From assembly GCF_014529535.1 (NCBI RefSeq), contig NW_023503972.1:2046001-2110000 (forward strand): 64,000 bases of DNA, written 5' to 3'. Within the stretch, counting starts at the first letter, position 1; each line of letters begins with the position of its first letter. The notes under the pieces are model-generated. The model ran no database searches. It was not told the DNA's origin and was given only the letters and a program-made list of their open reading frames with translations. Shown here piece after piece: positions 48,467 to 59,407 of the stretch. The DNA comes from Bradysia coprophila. Taxonomy: Eukaryota > Arthropoda > Insecta > Diptera > Sciaridae. Position numbers and translations under genes: made by a program.

Positions 48467-49590
48467 TATGAATGAATGAATGAATTTCCTTTTATTGATG
48501 TCTACTATCTTCTAGCCGACATTGAATACAAGATCAAAAAGAGTACAAAAAAAGATAAAAAAAAGAGCAATCCAAAAACAAACAAGTAAATCAAAAACAA
48601 CAGCTATACCGCTAGCCGGCTGGTAGAAAGAACAAAGCGAAAAAATAGCAAAAAAGGAATATCACAAATAATAACAAAAATAGCCAAAAATGGCATCGTC
48701 TAAATTCAAAAAGTAAAAATAATCAAAGTTAGCCAGAAATGGCACTGTCTAAACTAAAACGAAAACTTAAGTTTCTTAAAGAAAGAAAACGGAAGTTTAA
48801 CAGAAAAAAATAACTCAAACAAACTCAATATAACACCTAACAGGTAGCAAAAGTGCCGAACGTCGAATCATCGAGTTCCGTTACAAAGCGGGATGGTAGA
48901 GTCGGATCCACATGAGTCGCCGCCAAGTTGAACAAACGACAGGCAAAATTGAATGGCGAATATGTCTGGTATTCCCGTTGGTATGCATTAATCCGGATTA
49001 GCGACGAATTTCGCAGCGTTCTTGATCCATCGTTCAAGGTTATCCTATCACGTAGTGCCTGAGAGTTCACTTTCCCGGTTAACACGTCGTGTATAAAGAA
49101 TACTGCTGCGTTTGCTCTCCGTCTAACTAGCGTCTGCAAATTCAATTCGGTACACCTGTCGATGTATGGCCGGAGGCGATAGCTTCTATCGTTTGGGTCG
49201 ATGTGTCGATCGTGGTTCGCATATAGGACGAATTGCCTCTGAACACTTTCGAATGTCTGAACGTGGGTGTCATGATGTGGAGTCCAGACCGAGGATGCAA
49301 ATTCTAGATGAGATCGAACGACAGAATTGTAAAGCATCTTGGCTGTGTCAACATCAAACCGGCCGAAACATTGTCTCTTGATAAACGACAGCATTGAGTG
49401 ACCCTTCTTTGAAGCTAGCTCATGGTGCATGTTGAAGGTAAAGTCGTTCTTGTACGTTAGACCAAGATCTTTGATGTCATCAACACGTTTAATTGGCTTG
49501 TCATTCATGTGGTATTCGGCTAAGACGGGAGATCGCTTGCGAGAGATAGTCATGACCTTGCATTTATCCTCATTCAATTAGATGGAGACT
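48467..49590 (-). mobile_element. 5'-truncated non-LTR retrotransposon (LINE)
   Basis: On the minus strand a reverse-transcriptase ORF end (49577-48837) is followed by about 350 bp of A-poor to T/A-rich 3' sequence. The copy ends in a short TTCA-type repeat (about 48471-48485), a common 3' end for LINEs. The 5' limit is near 49590. Confidence 0.75.
48837..49577 (-). pseudogene. LINE reverse transcriptase, C-terminal part
   Basis: 246 codons ending in TAG. MNEDKCKVMTISRKRSP, VDDIKDLGLTY and the run NSVVRSHLEFASSVWTPHHD are characteristic of the segment after the polymerase palm in Jockey/CR1-type reverse transcriptases. The YXDD catalytic region and the endonuclease are absent through 5' truncation, so this copy cannot encode an active enzyme. 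The surviving frame is intact, which suggests a fairly recent insertion. Confidence 0.88.
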
Positions 49591-49680
49591 AATGCTTCAT
49601 TTCCACTTACCATTACCAAAAAGTACTCCGTGTGAGAGAAAAATTGAATAGTTTCATTTTTTGCTTCTTTTATTTAACAG

Positions 49681-49937
49681 CTCGCTTTCTCATGGAGTAC
49701 TTTTTCATTGAGTGGAAACCATACTCTATAGTTCGCAAGAAGTTTAGCACAAATCGCACATTTACCGTTTACAAAAAAAGTTCTTCGTTTTCATTCCGTT
49801 TTGACTCCGTTTACGATGAGAAATTGAACACGATTGAATTGTGTTACATAGTTTTCTATCGAAAATTCATTTTGATTCACTGGTTTTTGTTGCATTGTCG
49901 TGAGGATGAACCGATTCCTAAACTGAACGTACATTAG
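49681..49937 (+). other. Possible coding stretch, weak
   Basis: An open frame (RFLMEYFFIEWKPYSIVR ... EDEPIPKLNV) follows a TTTAACAG acceptor and stops just before 49938-50081. Its 5' part overlaps a hairpin (AAAAAGTACTCCGTG near 49618 with ATGGAGTACTTTTT near 49690), which weakens the coding case. If real, a frame change separates it from the next exon. Confidence 0.2.
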
Positions 49938-50668
49938 GCCCGTGGTGCAAGGAAACAAAATTATTCGTAGATTCAATTGGCAAAATATTAATTGAAGAAA
50001 CTGGTGACATTCGAGCAAAACAATTCTTATACAACCGTTTATCTTTGGCTATTCAACAAGGCAACACAGCCAGCATTTTAGGTACCCACCCAACAAGCAA
50101 TAAGTTTGACGAAATTTTTAAGTTATAAATATTTAAAAAGAAAGCCATGTAAAATGATCACAAATTTACTTCGATAAAATAAAAGAACTGCTATGCCAAT
50201 GTATAGTAGTGCGATCCATACTTTACAATAAGTTTGAATTTTTTGATAGTTACAATTCTTCTGGAGTTATAACGCTAAGAGAGTTGGACTTTATACAATG
50301 AAAGGGAAAGATTTTTTTGCTAAAAAAAAGTGTTATGTTCCAGTGTCAATATGCATTTAGAACGGTTGCCTTTTTTTCTTTTATTGGTCCGGTGATGTAA
50401 CTCAACGTAAATGCGTTTTTTTTTGCCCGTTTTTCATGCAACAATTGCTTTCACATTTTTCATTTTAGTGCCACGCCTTTGTCATGATGCTTTTACCAGC
50501 TGCAATGGATGTGATTTAAAAGCTTTGATTTTGTTTTCACCGAAAATATCAATTTCAAGTGACATTGTGTCACACAGTTCCTCATATTTGACAAACTCGC
50601 ATATTTTGAAGAAAATTGGGTCGAATAAGGTCAAGGTCGAACAAAACGCTTATAGGAAATGTCTATAA
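49938..50668 (+). pseudogene. Two-exon coding fragment, unrecognised family
   Basis: The exon-like segment 49938-50081 reads GPWCKETKLFVDSIGKIL, then EETGDIRAKQFLYNRL and SLAIQQGNTASIL. The donor G/GTACCC is phase 1. It joins in frame to 50469-50668 after TTCATTTTAG, reading VPRLCHDAFTSCNGCD and ending NAYRKCL with TAA. Together they give about 114 residues, mixed in charge and helical in look, unlike random AT-rich frames. No start codon is found: the same frame has a stop 5' of GPWC and the upstream open frame is shifted. This suggests a partial or broken gene, perhaps part of a mobile element or an old insertion. I do not recognise the family. Confidence 0.35.
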
Positions 50669-51240
50669 AAAATGACTATTTTTCAGTGATATGGAGGTAT
50701 AACACACTGTTGATTTACCTCAATGTATATATTTCGAGTCATTGATATGATTTCAATATAGCCCTGAAAAAAGTGGACGCCCTTTGTGGACAGCCCCTTT
50801 TTGTGGCATTTTATCTATAAAGTTTCTGTAATTGAATTTTGATTTACACCTGAAATTAGTAGGGACAATTAAACATCAATATGTTTTCTTGTCCCATCCT
50901 CTGCTGAAGCATTTCATAAAAGGATGAATTCCCTAGGAATGAACTAAAGTGCATTTACGATCCATTTCGTAAAAGGATGAATTCTCTAGGAAACAAAACG
51001 CCATGACTGCCTCAATCTTAACTCAACTCACCAAAATCTCGAATTGTGTTAAGATATTCCACATCACTTTTCAAAAAACAAGTGTGGTAGTGGAACTCGC
51101 GTCGACTTCGTGGAAGAGGTGCCAGCGACATGTACTACATTTCTATCGGTATTTTATTAATTTTTATCGGTAAAATTGAATTTTTCTATCGGTCGAATGT
51201 AATATCCCATCCTTCATAATTATACTTAAAATCAAGCAAC
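50669..51240. other. No recognised feature
   Basis: AT-rich DNA with a short direct repeat (AAAGGATGAATTC near 50920 and 50972). Confidence 0.3.
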
Positions 51241-51251
51241 TTCTCTTACAG

Positions 51252-51362
51252 TGAGCGAATAGCTAAGACGAGACTATTCGCACATTGTCACTTTCCAATA
51301 TTTTGGCACAATGTGTGAATAGCCACAGTAATATAAAGTGGCTATTCGCACCATGTTTACTG
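51252..51362. repeat. Nested hairpins
   Basis: GCGAATAGCTAAGAC / ACTATTCGC, then CGCACATTGT / ACAATGTGTG, then GAATAGCCAC / GTGGCTATTC. Three stems interlock within about 110 bp. Confidence 0.65.
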
Positions 51363-51826
51363 CGAAAATTAATTATTTTCTCTTGAATGGAACATTTAAA
51401 AAAAAATCAAAGATGGAACGTTGGTGAGGGATGGCAGTGTATGTCCATACTTGGGAACAAAGAATGGTAGCCCTAGTCCGATGACTGAAGAATGTTTCTC
51501 TTTTTTTGTTTCCCATTCTCCTTCGAAAATGCCTATAATGGGTTGTTCCTATTACTCTATTTTTGAATGTGAACTAAGATGCAACACACATACTTCCAAT
51601 AAGAGACCTAACAGAAACACGAAATGAAAACTTCGCACATGATACAACGATACAAAATATTGAAAGAATATGGATTCTTGGAACCGCATAATTGTTACGA
51701 GAACATATTCGATCTGTACAACAGTGCCACATTGAGAAAACATCCTTCGCGTTATATAGGTTTTTATTATAAGCCAAAATCTTCGCATTTCCGTACATAT
51801 AATGCAATAAAGAAATTGCACATTAA

Positions 51827-52216
51827 ATGCGAGAATTTTTGAATATATTCTTCACCGTATCATATCAAATGGACAACAGAAAATTATATTCGTACACAAC
51901 CGAAATGAAAGACATTGAGCCACATTGTGCTGTTATTTTATGGTTTTATAGCCCCGTATTACAGATAATAAGTTTTTATTTGCCAACATTACCGCAAAGT
52001 GATTTTTTGAAAGACACAAGAAATAATTTCACTTCGTGTAACATAATCATTCAGAAAAAAGGTTGCAAATTAACGAAAGCAAAGCGAAGGAAAAAAAAAA
52101 CAAAAATCAAATTTGTGAATATGATACGAGATGGAAAAAAAAATATCGAAAACAAAACACTTCAAAACGCATGGAAATTTTATGTTTTATACAACACACG
52201 AGACCCAAATACATAA
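51827..52216 (+). other. Possible ORF, 129 codons, unrecognised
   Basis: A single open frame whose C-terminal half is Lys-rich (KLTKAKRRKKKTKIKF). An overlapping frame lies just upstream (51624-51842, KILKEYGFLEPHNCYENI). No known motif, and AT content here favours long frames by chance. It may be the decayed remnant of a mobile or captured gene. Confidence 0.2.
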
Positions 52217-54545
52217 TTTTTGTTTTGGTTTTTTTTTTCGTTGATACTTTTCGTTTGGGAGTTTCTTTGTAATGCCTGCCAGGTATTTATTTGATTTGAT
52301 TCGGGCAATTCAAGGCAATAAAATTTTTAATGATACATTACGGGCAAGTCAAATAAACCATGAAGACTCAGAAAAAAACTCTTTTTTATTGTCGTTAATT
52401 CATATGTGAGTTTTCATTTTCAGTCGTTAATTTCCTTGTTCTTGTAATAACTTGTTACATACACCAATAACCCAGGGACGTATTGGCGTCTGGGTACTAC
52501 CGAAAAGACTTTTACATCAGCTAAAAGCATGAGAAGACCCAATTTCGTCGCTCTCAGGTCGAGGTGTATTTTTGTTAAGATATGAATGTGATTACACTCA
52601 GTAAATTTCACTGGAGTGAAGAATTTCCAACAGTTAATCTGTCACCAGCTGGTTTTCATCCTACTCTTTAGTTTAGTTTATTCACTAAAACGTGTGTGTA
52701 AACTGACAAATCCACTACTATCATTAACACCAGCTTATAAATGACCAGCTGTTTCAAATTCTGAACTCCAGTGAAATTCACCAAGTGTAAATATTAATTT
52801 CGATAGGTGTTCCCTATGTCTGTACACAGAATGCCCTGTACTGTATACCTGTCCCAAAAAGAGAAGCCTGTAATTTTACTTCTCAGCAAATTTAGCTAAG
52901 AATTTTTTGCTTTCTACACAAGATGGCACCAAAGCGCCATGGTGAAAGGACGCGTATTTGCCTTTTAACCTTTCTTACCACATATGTGTATGACGTAACA
53001 TAATATGTACTTTTCTCGCTCCAAATATCGAGACCTAGCCAATTTCTGAAGCTAGTGATCGAGCTTGGCTGTTTTTTATAGTTTTTTTTTAATGAAAACA
53101 CATTTACGGTGAAAGAACCCAGCTTTTCTGCATGAAGGGCTATTTGCCACACGTACATAAAGTTTGGCATATCTGTCTTAATACGACTCTGGGTACTAAC
53201 AAACCGAAGTGGGTGATTTAAAAATTTTATTTTGCAATCTAAAGTCATCTTTTTCTGAGTATTTTTTACTCTTTGCTGGTTATTTACGTTTTCATTGCCA
53301 ATTTCGGATGACCTCTAGAGTCGTCACAATTTTTAGTACTTCCCTTTTTTTGGTGAAATAACTTCACTTTAGTAAACATCCATGGAATGTCATAGTAGTG
53401 AAGTTTGTTCACAAAAACATAGAGAGCTGACGTTAGAAATTTTATGAGAGAATGTACTAGAATTCCACAAAATTAAATTAATTAAATTCAGAGTTTTGAG
53501 CGCAAAGAAATCGTCAAAAAGCGTTGGAATAATCACTTTAAAGAATCGTCACAATCAACCTGTGTTTATAACCATCACATTCGATCAAAGAAATACGCAA
53601 AAAGTGTTCACCATTCAATCATATTAATCACGAATCGTTATTTTCGAGTTAATAATGGCTTTAATTCGATTAATTAATTTAAAAAAAAAAACGGAGTTTC
53701 GATGCAATAAAATATAATGGACGTCGATTTGATGCGATGATACTGCCGGAGAGGAATGATGTGTTCGGTTTTAGAGTTGAGACAATAATTAAATTTCACA
53801 ATTTGTAAAAAAAAGCTTCGACTTTGAAATGGTATAGTCGTAGTATGTATATGTATAACTGTTGCGCAAGATTTGATGGTTCATATTTGGGTTAGTTGGA
53901 CCTTCGTCTTGTTGGTAAAAAGATTCGCGTACATTCTTAGTGCTTCATGTAAGGTCAGTATGATAAAATAATAAAAAAAATTATTGCTTGGTGTGAAACC
54001 GGCTTGTGTGGTGCACTTATGAAATACAAGATCATGAAAGCCCAGAGGGAAAACGTTAACTGAATTCGTATAATACTTGTTAAGAACTATTATGGTTTTT
54101 GGTTGTAAGGTTTCCTGATTTTGTTCTTCTGTCAATCAACAATTTTGTTACCTTCAGAGTTCATTGGTTCGCACAGATGATCAAGAATGGAATTATCCGA
54201 CTGCGATGTTCGAATTTCTATTGTCATTGAGGATAACCACAATGATATTAAGATTAAGAATAATCACAAGCGTTTCATTCGAATAGTATTATAGTATTTG
54301 GTTTGTATCAAAACTGAAGACTCGGAACCATTTAAAGCAATGAATCGAACAATTCTTTTGGTCGCTTGACTTAAAGTCTAGTGTTTTACGGCCGGTGGCA
54401 GAAAATAGCTATTATCTCCTGTAATGTCATAATATTCACAATTTGAGTGTCACTTTTAGAATCAAAATGGGCTAGATTTAAACACGTCATTCACAGAACG
54501 TACGTTTATTAACTGAAAATTTCGATAAATGGTCATTTGCGCACG
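52217..54545. other. No recognised feature
   Basis: AT-rich intergenic DNA. About 52588-52620 and 52766-52790 carry TCAGTAAATTTCACTGGAGT and ACTCCAGTGAAATTCACCAA, a short inverted pair that may bound a small element. Confidence 0.35.
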
Positions 54546-55012
54546 GCTAACTTCGATAATTTCACATTTATTCACGGAAAACTTCGATAATTTCTCATTT
54601 ATTCACTCAAAATTGGAAAATTCTTGACAGTGTACTAGATGAGTGTTTTATTTGTGGGGAATATGAATGAGTTACGGCGTCATGGCGTGTTTATGTTTCA
54701 GTTTGATTTTTTAAATTTGTTTTTTATGGTGATTATGACATTACATGAGATAAAACCTTGTTCCTAACACGGTAGTAAATGGGGGTTTTGCGCACACGAT
54801 GTGTTGCCGAACTCGCTTCGCTCGTATCGGCAATCTCACATCTAGTGCGCAAAACAATCCCATTTATCTCCCGCAAGCTGATATTTCATACATTACGCGT
54901 TTCTGCATATAAACACAAACACATACATAACCACAGCCTATACGATTGGATAATTCACACATAACCCACCTAGGGTAAATTTACTTTCCATCTACATATT
55001 TGAAAAAAAAAA

Positions 55013-55084
55013 TCGCCGAAAGGCGGAAGCGAACACGGGACCAGCAGCATATCAACCAAACATGCTGACCACTATGCCAACAAA
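55013..55084 (-). other. tRNA-like sequence (SINE head or tRNA pseudogene)
   Basis: On the minus strand TAGTGGTCAGCATG (55074-55061) fits a pol III A box. About 27 bp further on, GTTCGCTTCC (55034-55025) fits a degenerate B box, and a T run (55012-55003) follows. The acceptor stem and anticodon arm do not fold cleanly, so it is not called as a functional tRNA. Confidence 0.4.
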
Positions 55085-55362
55085 TCACATAACGCGATGC
55101 AATTGGTGTCGGTAGTGGTTCGTTAGTCACTTCTACATCGATCAAATAATGAGAGTAGTCCGAATGATGTTATTTGAACGAAATGTTGAGGTACTATGTG
55201 TGTGAGTAAGTAAATAAAGGATTCTCTGTATGATGTTTTTTTTGTGTTGTGAATGCGTTTTAAAACAACATGCTTAATTAATTAATTTTAAATCCAAATT
55301 TTTGTGGTTATTTCGCTAATGTATGAAATATCAGCTTGCAGGAGATAAAACATTGTTCTACC

Positions 55363-55475
55363 TTGGTGTATATTTCTCGAATCACTTCTTATGTACAATT
55401 GTATATACACTCGCTGGCGCTCGTTATATACAATTGTACATACGAAGTTATTCTCGAAATATACACCAAGGTAGA
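55363..55475. repeat. Long palindrome with GC-rich apex
   Basis: CTACCTTGGTGTATATTTCT pairs with GAAATATACACCAAGGTAGA, and TATGTACAATTGTATATA with its complement, around CACTCGCTGGCGCTCG. Confidence 0.85.
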
Positions 55476-55768
55476 AAATGTACTATTACTACCTTATTAT
55501 GAAAATAACTATAAAATTTATGTTCGTTACAGGATCACTTTGATTGAACTTGATATAAATTTTCATTTTATTTGACCAAAAACGTTGAATGTTTTCTGTA
55601 AAACATTATTTGATGATAAAATTTGAGTTGGACTAAGCTCGAATCGTCCATTTTACTTTTAATATAATCAGCAATAAGAGTTTATCATGAAATGAATGTA
55701 GTTATATTGAAACCTGAATTCAACCAAAATAAAAAATGTTAATAACAAAAGTTCATATTAAAGTTTTT

Positions 55769-57192
55769 AGCCCCGTACGAAGTACTGGGGGCTTATAAGA
55801 TTAATATGCCGTTTGTAACACGTCGAATTGGAAGCAGACAGTAAGGGCAAAGCTTTTGGTTATGTTCATAGATGACGAATCCGCAATAAAAAAAATGTCC
55901 GTCCGTCCGTCCGTCCGTCCGTGACCCCTCTAGCTTGAGCAAATCACAACCTTTTTTCAAAATTCTTTTTTTCCCCGATTGGTATCGACAAAAGTAAGGT
56001 CAAGTTCGAAAATGGGCATGGTAGGGTCGGCCCTTCCAGAGCTAGGGCCCTATAGGTGTTTTTCAGTCTTTCGACGATATCTACCGAAATACGCACGTAA
56101 TAGCTGCTTGTGATATATCAAATGAAAGGTATTGACGAGTAGAACAAAGTTGCTGAACATTGTTTTTGTGTAGGATGCAACGCGAGCTTGTTGGGAGGGC
56201 TCAAAGGTCGTTACTCGGCCCTAAGTGTTTTTTCCACATAAATCGAGTAAATCTCATCCGATTTTGCCAGATTTAGTTTTTTATGGAAGGTAATTGAATA
56301 CCGAAAAGAACGTGGCGAAAAAAGTTTCAAATTTGGGCCCTTGGACTAAGGCCGCTACTCGGCCCTAAGTGTTTTTTGCACATAAATCGAGTAAATCCCA
56401 TCCGATTTTGCTAGATTTTGTTTTATTTGAGAGATAATTGAATACCGAATAGAATGATGGCAAAAAATGTTTCAAATTTGGGCCCTTGGACTAAGGCCGC
56501 TACTCGGCCCTAAGTGTTTTTTGCACATAAATCGAGTAAATCTCATCCGATTTTGCTAGATTTTGTTTCATTTGAGAGATAGTTGAATGCCGAATAGAAT
56601 GATGGCAAAAAAAGTTTCAAATTTGGGCCCTTGGACTAAGGCCGCTACTCGGCCCTAAGTGTTTTTTGCACATAAATCGAGTAAATCTCATCCGATTTTG
56701 CTAGTTTTTGTTTCATTTGAGAGATAATTGAATGCCGAATAGAATGATGGCAAAAAAAGTTTCAAATTTGCGCCCTTGGACTAAGGCCGCTACTCGGCCC
56801 TAAGTGCTTTTTGCACATAAATCGAGTAAATCTCAACCGATTTTGCTAGTTTTTGTTTTATTTGAGAGGTAATTGAATACCCAATGGAAAGTTGGCAAAA
56901 AATGTTGGGTTTATAAAATAATGTCGTAAATTGTTGGTTTTATTTGAGAGGTACTTCGTACGGGCTTTCGTAATTGCGCTATGCGCAATTTTAAAAATGA
57001 ACACTTTCAGTAAATTTGACCATGCCCAACTTGACTTGCATTTTGGTAACCGACGCATTAGAGGGTTGTAGACGTATTAGGGTTCCGGGCGTATTACGGC
57101 TACGGACGTATTATGGTTACGGACGAAATAGGATTACGGATCGTACTGGGCTAAGTCGCAGCAAACGCTCCGACTGTTCTGATGCCTTGTTT
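55769..57192 (+). repeat. Dispersed repeat family A, copy 3 (about five internal units)
   Basis: Same ends as 371-964. A GTCC run lies at 55898-55922. The roughly 145-bp unit recurs at about 56335, 56481, 56626 and 56772 (GGGCCCTTGGACTAAGGCCG ... CATAAATCGAGTAAATC). An ACGGACGTATTA-like repeat precedes the right end. Noncoding. Confidence 0.85.
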
Positions 57193-58209
57193 TTAATATA
57201 ACAAACGGCTAATTTTATGGTTTTACGTATGAATATCTAATATGATTTTATTTTCAGAAATTGAATATAAAGTTCGTTTAATTAAAAATTGGTTTACATA
57301 AAATTCGTTGTTTTTTTAACTAGGTAATTTGATTTTGAAATTGTAAAAGCAAAAATACAATAAATGTGAATTAGCTTTCCTCGTATTCGTTGCGAGATTT
57401 GAGTGGTATATTTGTATATTTCGGATGATGTGGTGACAAACAAGCTATAACAACAAACATAGCAAGAGACTTAGTACACTATTTAACCGGTAAATTTTTA
57501 AATAAAAGGAAATCACCTTAACTTGAGTTCAAATCGATCACATAAGAAATTTCAGTCTACTTAGAATTTCCCATTAGAAATAAGGATTGAAATAGTTATT
57601 TATGACATCGAGGGCGAAGTACTTTATTAGGCTCTAGATGTGTAATTATGACACGAGCCTAATCAAGTGCTTCGCACCGAGATTCCTACAATGTTTTATC
57701 TAAAGTTTGCAGTTTTCGAACAAATTTTTATGTCTTTCGTTTAAAAAGGTACATGTTCATCAGTCAGATAGTACAATGTTTCGACAGATCGTAGATGAAG
57801 AAGCTGCCAGAGTACTTTACCCAGCGTGAAATTGTTTGAATGAGTTACGGTAAATGTGTTTACGTGCATCCTCAAATTGCTCTTCAACTTTACTATTTAT
57901 GATTTTCGTTTCGCTGGAAGTATTATTTAAATACTATATCGCAATTCCAATTTATTACCTATTTTTATAAGCTTTGTCGATTGCACACGTTTATATGGAT
58001 CACATAACAGAATATGAATCATTTTTAATTGTTGTAAGAATATAATGCAACATAAATCATATGGTGTACCAGTACCACACACAGAAGAAATAAGTTTACT
58101 TTTCGATGTATTTGATTCTGTATTTAAATTGACACCGCTTTTTTCGTGTGGTAAATCAAACACTACCAACGTCTTGATACCAATTAACTTTTTTTTTAAA
58201 TGTAGTACC
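57193..58209. other. AT-rich DNA with one palindrome
   Basis: 57608-57682 is a small palindrome (GCGAAGTACTTTATTAGGCT with AGCCTAATCAAGTGCTTCGC) related to the one at 33838-33890. No gene seen. Confidence 0.45.
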
Positions 58210-58312
58210 AAAAAAGGACGTCCGATTTTAGAGAATGTGGGTCCGTTCCATGTCACTACACGTCACGTTTTTCGAAAGGTGGGTCCGTCGCTATGAGCGT
58301 GACGTCCTTTTT
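58210..58312. repeat. Small inverted-repeat element
   Basis: AAAAAGGACGTC at the left, GACGTCCTTTTT at the right, and an internal GTGGGTCCGT in two direct copies. Open frames on both strands across it are not taken as genes. Confidence 0.6.
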
Positions 58313-59056
58313 GAATGACGCCTTGAGAAAATTACATTCTTGTTTGAATATTTTTACATTATCACTAGTTAAAATACCAATATCCAAACAATTATGTAAC
58401 ATTTTAGTAGTGAATCATTTCTGGAGTGCTGCGAGTAAATATATGAAAATCGTCTAAGTGTACATCTGGAGCAAACGACTGGTATTGGAAAAAAATTAGA
58501 ATGGGCTCTATACTATGTCTTTACTACACTTTGCTTAAAGACATTCGTTTTTTTTGGACCTCATAACAGTCTTGGAAGGCTTTTAATTTCACGGTTATTA
58601 AAAGAAACAAATTTTTGAGATAGAGAAGCGGTTTTTACGAGAAAGTAATGGAATCACACATTTAATTTTTGTTGATTTTAATAGAATCTCTCGAACGGTT
58701 AAATCTGCTACTTCTTTGTTGGAAGAACGCTATTATTTGTTTCGAAATCTGTTTGATTATTCGATTCAAAATGCATTGCACTGCATCGGAAAACCTTCTC
58801 CAGACCTCTTAGCTTGGACGTCATTGTTTCTAATATGTTGGATATAACTTTGGATTTTCCATAATTTTATTAGGTTCGTATTCAGATATATATATCACAG
58901 CCGATATAAAATGTATTGACCTAAAAGTAATAGACTTAAAAAATGTCGTAATGATCTAGTACTGTGATATTCTAGTTTGGTATTTCATCAGGATAGTACT
59001 TCAACGATCTAGTACTTAGATAATATAGCACTTCAATAATCTATTACCTCGAAGTA
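58313..59056. other. No recognised feature
   Basis: AT-rich; includes a few imperfect copies of GATCTAGTACTT (about 58945-59030). Confidence 0.35.
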
Positions 59057-59064
59057 TCGACAAG

Positions 59065-59399
59065 CAGGGCCTACTTTTTGGAAACTAATTTCTTGAATTT
59101 CTTGAAATTTATCGAATTTTCTCGAATTTCTTAAAATTTCTCGAATTCGAGAAATTCGAGAAACTTCAAGAAACTCGAGAAATTAATTTCTTGAAATTTC
59201 TTGAATTTCTCGAAGTTTCCCGAATTTCTTGAATTTTCTGGAATTTCTTGAAATTTCTCGAATTCGAGAAATTCAAGAAACTTTGAGAAATTCAAGAAAT
59301 ATTTCTCGAAATTTCTTGAATTTCTAGAAGTTTCTTGAATTTCTCAAAGTTTCTTGAATTTCTCGATTTTCTCTAAAAGTTTCTAAAAAGTAGGCCCTG
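59065..59399. mobile_element. hAT-like MITE 1
   Basis: CAGGGCCTACTTTTTGGAAA at the left is inverted as TAAAAAGTAGGCCCTG at the right. An exact 8-bp duplication TCGACAAG flanks it (59057-59064, 59400-59407). CAGGG ends and 8-bp duplications are hAT hallmarks. The interior is a run of GAATTTCTTGAAATTTCTCG-type units on both strands. Confidence 0.9.
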
Positions 59400-59407
59400 T
59401 CGACAAG

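Larger units (their letters stand above)
54550..55505. repeat. Composite palindromic repeat, copy 2, split by a further insertion
   Basis: 54550-54866 matches 33895-34190, including the hairpin with apex AACTCGCTTCGCTCG. The matching right flank (TACTACCTTATTATGAAAAT) resumes only at about 55487. The intervening 620 bp starts CTCCCGCAAGCTGATATTTC (54868), is inverted at 55318-55343, and includes another palindrome (55363-55475). Confidence 0.75.

Noticed and set aside
49600..49722. A tRNA or small RNA from the hairpin near 49618-49700
   Set aside because: The stem is short, with no pol III boxes and no cloverleaf.
57927..58296. Overlapping 109- and 83-codon frames on opposite strands
   Set aside because: They cover a small inverted-repeat element (58210-58312) and show no family motif.
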